Origin: Caulobacteraceae bacterium
GTDB lineage: Bacteria > Pseudomonadota > Alphaproteobacteria > Caulobacterales > Caulobacteraceae
DNA: 5,628 nucleotides
NCBI GenBank assembly: GCA_947452665.1
Contig: CANGEH010000162.1
Span: forward strand, 1 to 5,628
Direction of reading: 5' to 3'
Below, piece by piece: positions 1 to 5,597 of the stretch (its first letter is position 1; the number at the start of each line of letters is the position of its first letter). The translations under genes and the position numbers were made by a program. The notes under the pieces are model-generated. The model was given only the letters and a program-made list of their open reading frames with translations. It ran no database searches and was not told the DNA's origin.

Positions 1-1453
1 CCAGCTTACCCAAGGTTCCGCCTGAAAAATTCCCGCCCATGGCATTTTTTGTAAAGAACCATTCCAGGCCTAGACGCGTGGAGTCCGTCAAGGTCACCTC
101 AGCAATCGTGACCTCAATCATGACCTGGGGCGGCGGCCGATCCAATTGTTCAAGCAGGCTTCTTAAGACCGCATACTGCTCACCCGATCCGGTAAACAAG
201 ATCCGGTTTCCCGCCGCATCAACCGACAGTGTGCCGCCGCTCGGCAGTACGCCACCCACACCGCGCCCCGCGCTGGAAATCGAAGACGAAGCGGGCGCCC
301 CACCAGCAACGCCAACAGGCGCCGATGCGACAGACGCCCCGCCACCGGAATTGCCCAAGGATATACTGCCAAGCTCGGCAGCGCTGGTATTGCGAACCTC
401 ATAAACAAAGCTAGATTTTTGATCGCCGATGCGGCCGGGTTGATCAAGGTCGTGGGCCCAGGTTTGCACCCGCTCCAGCAGGTTGGGGTCATTAACAAAA
501 ACGAGCACCTGACCACTGTTTGGCATGGCTAAGATAATTACGGCGCGCGGAACCATGGCCGATCGAGAGACCTTATAGCCCTCAATCGTCAATGTGTCTT
601 CGAGCGCTTTGGCAAAGGCATCCGTGCTCCAAAACTCGGGCCTAAGCCTTAACACGGTCGAGCCCGAAAACAGGGGCCGGTCTAATTGTTCCAAAAAGCT
701 GACCAAGGACTGCACATCGCGCCCTGAGCCGCTCAAAATCAGCGTATTCGAAAACTGCTCGACGCGAAGCGTGACAGACTTGGCGCCGGGAAAGGTTTCG
801 CGAACCATTTGCTCAACGCTATTGGCTTCGAGTGCTTGAAGCTGAAAAAACTGCACCACGGTGCGCGCGGATTCGGGCGTATCCTTGGCCGAGCGGCTAC
901 GCAAGATTGTAGAGGCATCCGCGCCGGTCCCCGGATCGTCAAGTGCAATAACCGCACCGTCTCGGATGGCCAGACGAACCCCATAATCCTTCATCGCGCC
1001 CTGTAGCAGGTTGAAAAACTGTGTCCGCGGCATATCGGGGCTACTGCGTAGGGTAACGATTTCCTGACGATTGCCGATGTTCGGCCCCAGCGAATAGGGG
1101 ACCTTTAGGATCTCCCCCAAGGCTGTGTCCAAAAACTGTGGCAGGGCCTGGGGCGGCAGGCTGACACTAACCTTGCCGCCATCGCCAAGCAGGGCCGTTA
1201 GCCCCGCGCCGTCTTTTTCGGCTTCCGGTTTGGCGGGCGGACTGGGCTTGTGATCCGGGATCTGGATAAGATCGTCAGAATAATCAGAACCTTTAGATGC
1301 CGCACCGGAGAGGGGCGCATTGTCATTGCGGGGCGCCTCGGGTCTTCCTAGGCTTGTTCCCGTCCGCAGGGTCGGAAAAGCCGCGCACCCACTCAGAGAT
1401 ACGAGGCCGACTGCCAGGTAAGTGACCACGCCGCTTGAATGTCCGATTCTCAT
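1..1453 (-). CDS. gspD: Type II secretion secretin GspD, lipoprotein type, 5' part (C-terminus cut by the window edge)
   Basis: This is the outer-membrane channel of the T2SS. I translated 484 residues from ATG at 1453 and the frame stays open to the left edge. Residues 1-23 read as a lipoprotein signal with lipobox LSGC (Cys23), followed by Ala-Ala-Phe; position +2 is not Asp, so Lol sorting to the outer membrane is expected. Residues 24-92 are Pro/Gly/Ser/charged and look disordered. N0 spans about 94-171, N1 about 198-259, N2 about 265-335 and N3 about 347-438. N1 and N3 each end in FLEQLDRP or LLEQLDRP. A Gly/Ser/Ala-rich loop (about 366-408) splits N3. The secretin core begins near 443 (VMIEVTIAEVTL, then LGLEW); its beta-barrel and C-terminus are missing. 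The ATG overlaps the gspC stop (ATGA), with GGAG 8 bases upstream. Pilus (PilQ) and type III secretins are less likely given the neighbouring gsp genes. Confidence 0.95.
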   Translation of the reverse strand, partial: MRIGHSSGVVTYLAVGLVSLSGCAAFPTLRTGTSLGRPEAPRNDNAPLSGAASKGSDYSDDLIQIPDHKPSPPAKPEAEKDGAGLTALLGDGGKVSVSLPPQALPQFLDTALGEILKVPYSLGPNIGNRQEIVTLRSSPDMPRTQFFNLLQGAMKDYGVRLAIRDGAVIALDDPGTGADASTILRSRSAKDTPESARTVVQFFQLQALEANSVEQMVRETFPGAKSVTLRVEQFSNTLILSGSGRDVQSLVSFLEQLDRPLFSGSTVLRLRPEFWSTDAFAKALEDTLTIEGYKVSRSAMVPRAVIILAMPNSGQVLVFVNDPNLLERVQTWAHDLDQPGRIGDQKSSFVYEVRNTSAAELGSISLGNSGGGASVASAPVGVAGGAPASSSISSAGRGVGGVLPSGGTLSVDAAGNRILFTGSGEQYAVLRSLLEQLDRPPPQVMIEVTIAEVTLTDSTRLGLEWFFTKNAMGGNFSGGTLGKL

Positions 1454-1929
1454 GATCGGGGCTCCGAAACAAATTCCTGGGGTTTCACGAATAATCCGAC
1501 TTTTCGGTAAACGGGGCCCTTACGAAGCAAGACCTGTTGGGCGTCAATCGCGGCAATGACCCATCCGTCTTGAAAGACCTCGCCCTTATGCATTGTGCTA
1601 ATGCGCCCCGACTGTTCGATCAGCAGCACAAACTGGCCCTTGTCTTGGGTTACGGCGCGAACCGTTTGGCGGAAAATCAAGCCAATATCCGGTTGCGGCG
1701 GCGGCGGCGGCGGGGGAGGCGGCGGCGGGGGCAAGGGTGGCGGGTTTAGCTTGGCGAAATAATCTGCAACCGGCGCCATAGATTGGCCGGGCCGTTCAAG
1801 GCTGGGAATGCGCGCTACCGCGATCCTTTTGGGCGCAACCGGCCCTGGGTCCGCGCCCGCAACAAGGCCAAGGCCTAGTCCAATCAGGGCGATCAGCGCG
1901 AAAACAAGGATCAACCTGACCGGCGACAT
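1450..1929 (-). CDS. gspC: Short GspC-like inner-membrane protein without PDZ domain
   Basis: A 159-residue bitopic protein expected to join the inner-membrane platform to the periplasmic N0 domain of GspD. Residues 5-25 form one hydrophobic N-terminal membrane segment after a very short cytoplasmic end. A periplasmic linker (about 26-80) contains a proline tract at 63-78. Residues about 82-148 resemble the GspC homology region: short beta strands, then the pattern KGEVFQDGWVIAAIDAQQVLLRKG, split here as KGEVFQDGWVIAAI and DAQQVLLRKG. The chain ends at residue 159, well short of the roughly 270-300 residues usual for GspC, and no PDZ or coiled-coil domain follows. The ATG shares one base with the gspM stop (TAATG), and the stop overlaps the gspD start, so the three genes are probably co-translated. 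PilP, the analogous pilus protein, has a related fold, but PilP is normally a lipoprotein and this has no lipobox. Confidence 0.85.
   Translation of the reverse strand: MSPVRLILVFALIALIGLGLGLVAGADPGPVAPKRIAVARIPSLERPGQSMAPVADYFAKLNPPPLPPPPPPPPPPPPQPDIGLIFRQTVRAVTQDKGQFVLLIEQSGRISTMHKGEVFQDGWVIAAIDAQQVLLRKGPVYRKVGLFVKPQEFVSEPRS
1462..1465 (-). promoter_or_regulatory. Ribosome binding site of gspD
   Basis: GGAG on the minus strand, 8 bases before the gspD ATG, lies inside the last codons of gspC. It supports the start at 1453 and translational coupling of gspC to gspD. Confidence 0.6.
1696..1743 (-). repeat. Polyproline tract with (CGG)6 microsatellite inside gspC
   Basis: On the plus strand 1696-1713 is six perfect CGG units, followed by GGG, AGG, three CGG and GGG. 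On the minus strand this encodes twelve consecutive prolines, preceded by PPPL and followed by Gln-Pro. The codons are mostly CCG with a few CCC and one CCT, so the tract is only partly a pure repeat. Length changes would stay in frame. It probably forms a stiff periplasmic spacer between the membrane anchor and the HR domain, and its translation would depend on elongation factor P. Confidence 0.85.
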
Positions 1930-2519
1930 TAGGCGGGGCCCAAATTTATGGCCGTGTCCAAAACCAGCTGAAACTTGGACGGCGTGTCACCGGTCACGGT
2001 CAGGGAGCGAACAATAAACGCCTTATCGGTCTTGCTGAGCGCAGCGAGGAAAGCGGTTAAGGTTTCCCAGCGAAAATCGGCACTGACCCGGACCCGAACA
2101 AACCTTGCTGGTCCTTTGCGCTCTAAAGCCTTGTTGGCGTCGACACTCATCGCGGTAAGGCCAGCACCCATGGCCAAGGCCGTAATCTGTTGTTCAACCA
2201 AGACCTGCGCCACAGCAGGAGTTTTTGCCTTCCAGCCCCAGGCCGCAATCCGCGTCCGTTGATCCTTGGCGGCCCAAAACAGTTGCTCTGAAAAGCCGAT
2301 CTGATGGGTTGAACGGGTCAGCAGGTCCAATTTGGCGGTTTCCAGCCGAACCCGTTGCGCTTCCACCAGGCCAAGCGCGCTGATTGGCGCCAAGCTTAGG
2401 CCCGCGACGGCGAGCAATAAAAGCAATAAGCGCTCGCGTTGCGACAATTTCGCGGCGCTAGCCGAAAATTTTGCAATACAAACATCAACAGTTTCCTTCA
2501 GTTTGGCCATAATTTTCAT
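1929..2519 (-). CDS. gspM: Type II secretion inner-membrane protein GspM
   Basis: A 196-residue bitopic membrane protein that would pair with GspL in the assembly platform. The sequence shows a cytoplasmic start of about 30 residues ending in LSQRERLLLLLLAVAGL, the typical GspM/PilO entry into the membrane, and one transmembrane helix at about 31-52. A helical, probably coiled-coil stretch (about 53-95) leads to a C-terminal alpha/beta region (about 100-192) compatible with the ferredoxin-like fold of GspM. Identification rests on topology, this motif and position, since GspM diverges strongly. It is the first gene of the leftward gspM-gspC-gspD unit. The start is ambiguous: ATG at 2519 or ATG at 2510 (MAKLKE), and neither has a clear Shine-Dalgarno sequence. 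PilO-type proteins are the main alternative. Confidence 0.8.
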   Translation of the reverse strand: MKIMAKLKETVDVCIAKFSASAAKLSQRERLLLLLLAVAGLSLAPISALGLVEAQRVRLETAKLDLLTRSTHQIGFSEQLFWAAKDQRTRIAAWGWKAKTPAVAQVLVEQQITALAMGAGLTAMSVDANKALERKGPARFVRVRVSADFRWETLTAFLAALSKTDKAFIVRSLTVTGDTPSKFQLVLDTAINLGPA

Positions 2520-2664
2520 AGAGATATGTACTGATTAACATATGACCGACTGTCGGAACCATGTTTACAAATCTATTAGTATTTTATCTTGCGCTGTCTA
2601 GTGCTAAATGAAAGTGCAAATCATAATGAGCAATCCTTAACTAAAAAAAGCCGGACACTTAAAA
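2520..2664. promoter_or_regulatory. Divergent intergenic region between gspM and gspG
   Basis: The only non-coding stretch in the window is 145 bases long and visibly AT-rich compared with the flanking genes. It must carry the start signals for leftward gspM-C-D and rightward gspG-H unless both are read through from afar. A possible rightward promoter is TTTACA at 2564-2569 with TATCTT at 2585-2590, but the 15-base spacing is short. CATAAT at 2622-2627 is another possible -10 box without a good -35 partner. No strong consensus promoter is seen for the leftward unit. An 11-base palindrome lies at 2546-2556. Confidence 0.55.
2546..2556. promoter_or_regulatory. Perfect 11-base palindrome, possible operator
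   Basis: CCGAC-T-GTCGG is two inverted 5-base arms around one central T, set in AT-rich sequence 27 bases upstream of the gspM ATG and just before the possible rightward promoter. A dimeric regulator could bind it. The arms are too short and the one-base loop too small for a hairpin terminator. The regulator is unknown, and chance occurrence is possible. Confidence 0.3.
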
Positions 2665-3114
2665 ATGAGCCCTATTTCGAGCCACACCGTGCGCCGCCGG
2701 ACCCGGCACAATGCCAGCGGTTATAGCCTGCTGGAAATCTTGATCGTGCTGGCCATTATTGCCATGATTGTCGCGCTGGTGGGCCCGAGGCTATTTGCGC
2801 AGCTTGATAAGTCCAAGGTCGCAGCCGCCAAGGTGCAGATGCAGGGTATCAAGGCCGCTCTATCGACCATGCGCCTGGACATTGACCGCTATCCTTCAGC
2901 TGAGGAGGGCCTGGCCCTATTACAGACCGCGCCAAACCAAACCGTGCCGGGCTGGGCGGGGCCTTATCTTGATGGCAATCTGCCTATGGATCCATGGGGC
3001 CGGGCCTTTGGCTATGCGCCGCCCACGTCCGGCAGCGATGCCCCGACCATTACGAGCCTGGGGGCTGACGGAAAGTCCGGGGGCTCTGGCAATGATGCCG
3101 ACCTTAGCCTCTAG
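2665..3114 (+). CDS. gspG: Major pseudopilin GspG
   Basis: The main subunit of the T2SS pseudopilus, processed by prepilin peptidase GspO at the inner membrane. The protein has 149 residues. A basic 19-residue leader (RRRTRHNASG) is followed by the class III signal GYSLLEILIVLA, with cleavage after Gly19 and Glu at mature +5; the mature chain is 130 residues, normal for GspG. Family hallmarks are RYPSAEEGLALL (about 75-86), WAGPYLDGNLPMDPWGRAFGYA (about 97-118, key residues Trp97, Gly99, Pro100, Asp109, Pro110, Trp111, Gly112) and the C-terminal SLGADGKSGGSGNDADLS. In other GspG proteins aspartates of that last loop bind the calcium ion needed for stability, and they are present here. The ATG at 2665 has only a weak GGA about 10 bases upstream. 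It is the first gene of the rightward pair and overlaps gspH by 23 bases. Confidence 0.97.
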   Translation: MSPISSHTVRRRTRHNASGYSLLEILIVLAIIAMIVALVGPRLFAQLDKSKVAAAKVQMQGIKAALSTMRLDIDRYPSAEEGLALLQTAPNQTVPGWAGPYLDGNLPMDPWGRAFGYAPPTSGSDAPTITSLGADGKSGGSGNDADLSL

Positions 3115-3541
3115 ACTGAGACCGACCGCCCAGTCTGGGTACTCACTTTTAGAGATTATGATTGTCTTAGCGATCATGACGGTGTCTGTATCCATAATGG
3201 CCCCAAGGGCCGGTGCGGCGCTCGACCAGGTGGTGGTCCACACAATTCAATTCGATCTTCAAAGACAGGTCTCGGATCTGCGTCGCCGCGCATTTGTCAA
3301 CCAGACCGCTCTGGACCTTGCCATTGGGCCGCAGGAGGGTGAGCGGCCCGGACCTCGTCTTGAGGTCGGCGCGGCTAGCTTGCCCGCCGGTTGGGAGGCT
3401 AGGTTGGAGGATAGGGTCCAGCTCAATCCAAACGGCCTGTGCACGCCCACCCGCATACATCTGTCCAATCTTGGCAAGCGACCGATAGATTTGTCCTTAA
3501 CCGAGCGGTGCCAACTTATCCGCTACTTTAGCCGCCCCTAG
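3092..3541 (+). CDS. gspH: Minor pseudopilin GspH
   Basis: A 149-residue prepilin-like protein, expected to join the shaft of the pseudopilus to its GspI-J-K tip. The leader MMPTLASRLRPTAQSG precedes GYSLLEIMIVLAIMTVSVS: cleavage after Gly16, Glu at mature +5, then the hydrophobic helix. The C-terminal pattern NPNGLCTPTRIHL followed by DLSLTERCQLI resembles the conserved beta-rich end of GspH, where the family often has a TGR-like turn. Cys117 and Cys140 flank this region and could form a disulfide. I chose ATG at 3092, with ATG 3095 equally possible, because it places a normal-length leader before the cleavage site and a G-run (3079-3083) lies 8 bases upstream. The frame is open as far left as 2768, but that stretch is gspG read in another frame. 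GspH versus another minor pseudopilin (GspI/J) is judged mainly by position after gspG and by the C-terminal pattern. Confidence 0.85.
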   Translation: MMPTLASRLRPTAQSGYSLLEIMIVLAIMTVSVSIMAPRAGAALDQVVVHTIQFDLQRQVSDLRRRAFVNQTALDLAIGPQEGERPGPRLEVGAASLPAGWEARLEDRVQLNPNGLCTPTRIHLSNLGKRPIDLSLTERCQLIRYFSRP

Positions 3542-4603
3542 GCTTGGACTTGCCGCGATTGACATGGTCAGGATCAGCTTGTCGCGGGTGCGGTCAATCA
3601 CCGGTTCGACCTTGCTAAAATAGGGCGAGGCTTCAAACTCGTCGACAAGCAGGTCAACACCCGCGCTTGCCTCGCGCGGCAATTCAAATGAGACCGTGTC
3701 CTGATTAACCGCAAATTGGGAAAGCCTGTATCCAAACGGCTTGATAATCGTCTGGGCGGCTTGGAGCGCGAGCAATGCGTCTGGGCGCTCAAGTTCGCGC
3801 CTTAACTGATCAAGCGCTATGGCCTGACTTTTCAAGTCATTGCCGCGAGCGGCATTGGATGGTTTCAATGCTGCAATCTTAGCTTCAAGCCGCCGCGCGT
3901 CGAAATTGAGCCTTAGGGCCTCGCCCAGAAAAAATGCTGTGGTGGCCAAGATGAGGCCGACCAAAACCGCCGCCGCCAGCCGACCCAAGGCTTCTGGGTT
4001 AGGACTTGAAACAATCGTGCCCATATAGGGGCTGGCTGCAATATAGGGCGATGCTGAGAGGGTTGGCCGATCGGTGCGTTCATGGTCCGCAAGACGCAGA
4101 AAATCGGCCCAGTCATCATCACTTGGCACGGCGCGGGTCCATTGATGCGCCAAGAGGAAGTCCTTGTCCCAGACCTGGGCCTCGAAACCTTCGCCTGAGC
4201 GCATGACCCTTGGACCAGGCCCGGTCTGTTTAAAAAACGGCTCCGGCAAAAAGGTCGCGGCGTTGGAAATTCCACCCGCCTTTAGCGCCTGTTCGCACCA
4301 GCCCCTGTCCCACCACCAGACGCCGAACCGGTCTTCTTGGCGGCAAATCAAAACCCCAGTTTGGCGAAAAGGCGAGCCGTGTTGTGCAAATACGCGTGCC
4401 GCCGCCAAGGCGGCGCCGCCCTTAATGCCGTTCGGCGGCCGAAACATCGAAAACACACACTTTTGACCGGCGACCGCAATCAAGGTTCCGGTAACACTTA
4501 GTCCCCTAACCCTTATGCCCAGCGGCTTAACTTCCCCCGCTGGCGTCAATAGCAAGGCCGGGCTTTGGAAAGGCAGGAAGTTGGTCAAGCTTTGGGTTGC
4601 CAC
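3497..4603 (-). CDS. gspL: Type II secretion inner-membrane platform protein GspL
   Basis: A bitopic protein that would recruit ATPase GspE to the inner membrane and pair with GspM. With GTG at 4603 it has 368 residues. The cytoplasmic region (about 1-205) shows ALLLTPAGEV, then TLIAVAGQKCVFSMFRPP, compatible with the first strands of the actin-like GspL domain; this region looks shorter than in classical GspL. One transmembrane helix spans about 206-228. A helical stretch rich in Arg/Leu/Glu (about 230-275) and a ferredoxin-like periplasmic domain (about 284-350) follow. The last 18 or so residues are a tail beyond that fold. The start is uncertain: TTG at 4630 (377 residues) is also in frame, but GTG 4603 has AAAGGA 9 bases upstream. 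It lies downstream of gspK, overlapping it by 77 bases out of frame. PilM/PilN-type fusions are the alternative. Confidence 0.82.
   Translation of the reverse strand: MATQSLTNFLPFQSPALLLTPAGEVKPLGIRVRGLSVTGTLIAVAGQKCVFSMFRPPNGIKGGAALAAARVFAQHGSPFRQTGVLICRQEDRFGVWWWDRGWCEQALKAGGISNAATFLPEPFFKQTGPGPRVMRSGEGFEAQVWDKDFLLAHQWTRAVPSDDDWADFLRLADHERTDRPTLSASPYIAASPYMGTIVSSPNPEALGRLAAAVLVGLILATTAFFLGEALRLNFDARRLEAKIAALKPSNAARGNDLKSQAIALDQLRRELERPDALLALQAAQTIIKPFGYRLSQFAVNQDTVSFELPREASAGVDLLVDEFEASPYFSKVEPVIDRTRDKLILTMSIAASPSLGAAKVADKLAPLG
4022..4057 (-). repeat. Short imperfect tandem duplication in gspL (ASPYIAASPYMG)
   Basis: Residues about 184-195 of GspL read ASPYI-A-ASPYMG, and the DNA of the two units is similar (CATCGCCCTATATTG against CCAGCCCCTATATGG). 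It sits in the flexible stretch just before the transmembrane helix. It looks like a small local duplication and has no known role. Confidence 0.5.
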
Positions 4604-5597
4604 GCAGGGTAATCCTTTGAACAGACTCAAGATCGGTCCAAATCGGTCGATCTGCGTCGTCGGGCGTTAGGGTCAGTCTTGAGCTGTATTTTAGACCAAA
4701 CCGATGATCTATAGCCGTAAAATGAAAACGCCCGTTTGGATAGGTGTATAGTCTTTCATTGTCATCGACCAAGCCAAGCTCAGAGATCGAATAGATGGGA
4801 TTGATGCGGCGTCGCTCGATCGCGGCCTGGGCTTGCGCCGGATTGAGGCCGAGCGCCAAGCTCAAGGCTTGTGGCGGGGCTGTGTTAACATTGAAGGCGG
4901 CGCTGTCATATTGGGCGGTCAGCAGGGTGGACACCTCGGCCCAATGGGCAGGACGCAACCTGTCCCAATCCAGCACTCCATAAAGCTCGAACAAATTTCC
5001 CAAGGGCCTGTTTATAGGCGGCGGGCGATTGGCGCGGCGATAGTCTTCGTATTCGGCGCCATTGAGCGAGATAAAATCGTCCGTATCCATCAGGTCCTGG
5101 GCCTGCGCCGCCAAGGTTTGGGCGTCCTTTGGCTCTAGACCCGCAAGTTCGAAAATGCGGGCCTTTGTCTCGATGGTCGCAAAATCAAGATTGATCAGTC
5201 CGGCATCGTCTTGAACCGCTACAGCTAGGCCAGAGTCCCTCTCCCCTGTTCGCCAAGCATATTCGGTCCCGTCAATGCTCAAAAATTGCAGGCCGGTTTG
5301 CGCCGCCCCGCCGATAAGCGGAGCATTTGTAACCCCTCCGTTTCGGGGTGCCCCAATCGCAAGCGCATTGCGATTGGGGGGTTGGGTTGTGGCCCAATAG
5401 GCAAGTTCGGCTTCAGCGGACATGGCCTCTTGCTGAAAATCCAGTTCGCGCTTTTGTTGCAGGGTTTCTTTGAAAAAATCATCGCCCGCCACCATGACGG
5501 TGAGATAGATCATGGTCAAAATGGTCAAGGTGGTCAGGACCGCAGGCAGGGCAAAGCCAGCTTCGCCAGAGCCCGTAATCGATCGCCGAAGGCGCAT
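4527..5597 (-). CDS. gspK: Minor pseudopilin GspK (pseudopilus tip)
   Basis: The large minor pseudopilin that caps the T2SS pseudopilus with GspI and GspJ. It has 356 residues from ATG at 5597; a GTG three bases earlier is also in frame. A basic leader (MRLRRSITGSGEAG) precedes FALPAVLTTLTILTMIYLTVMV, with cleavage after Gly14. Mature position +5 is Ala instead of Glu, as expected for GspK, which lacks the Glu5 of other pseudopilins. Hallmarks follow: AELAYWATT (63-71), VAVQDDAGLINLDF (126-139), DLMDTDDFISLNGAEYEDY (168-186) with the acidic residues of the GspK calcium sites, RPPPINRPLGNLFEL (191-205), and FNVNTAPPQALSLALGL (235-251), a helix-hairpin-helix-like SAM segment. GGAG lies 8 bases upstream, and the ATG shares a base with the stop of the preceding gene (TGATG). 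Its 3' end overlaps gspL. Confidence 0.95.
   Translation of the reverse strand: MRLRRSITGSGEAGFALPAVLTTLTILTMIYLTVMVAGDDFFKETLQQKRELDFQQEAMSAEAELAYWATTQPPNRNALAIGAPRNGGVTNAPLIGGAAQTGLQFLSIDGTEYAWRTGERDSGLAVAVQDDAGLINLDFATIETKARIFELAGLEPKDAQTLAAQAQDLMDTDDFISLNGAEYEDYRRANRPPPINRPLGNLFELYGVLDWDRLRPAHWAEVSTLLTAQYDSAAFNVNTAPPQALSLALGLNPAQAQAAIERRRINPIYSISELGLVDDNERLYTYPNGRFHFTAIDHRFGLKYSSRLTLTPDDADRPIWTDLESVQRITLRGNPKLDQLPAFPKPGLAIDASGGS
4613..4618 (-). promoter_or_regulatory. Ribosome binding site that favours the GTG start of gspL
   Basis: AAAGGA on the minus strand, 9 bases before GTG 4603, lies inside the gspK coding region. The more upstream TTG at 4630 has only TTTGGA at a comparable distance. 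The site therefore supports the shorter gspL product and translation starting within gspK. Confidence 0.5.

Noticed and set aside
39..1006. Several plus-strand and alternative minus-strand open frames across the left end
   Set aside because: The minus-strand frame read from 1453 translates without a stop to the window edge and matches a secretin domain by domain, so the others are shadows of gspD.
1696..1743. GC-rich repeat as a CRISPR or mobile-element remnant
   Set aside because: It is a continuous in-frame proline codon run without spacers, inverted ends or target duplications.
2535..2662. CtrA-type binding site (TTAA-N7-TTAA) in the divergent spacer
   Set aside because: TTAA occurs at 2535, 2637 and 2659, but no pair has the 7-base spacing; the closest pair is 18 bases apart.
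2768..3091. N-terminal extension of the gspH frame, open from 2768
   Set aside because: It is gspG read in a +1 frame, with no family pattern. A prepilin needs its short leader directly before GYSLLE, which ATG 3092 provides.
3167..3477. Minus-strand open frames opposite gspH
   Set aside because: They lie antisense to a prepilin-like gene with a clear signal motif. Their products are Arg/Pro-rich, with no recognisable domain or start signal.
3530..3580. Bidirectional terminator between gspH and gspL
   Set aside because: No stable hairpin with a T-run is visible, and both sides are coding sequence.
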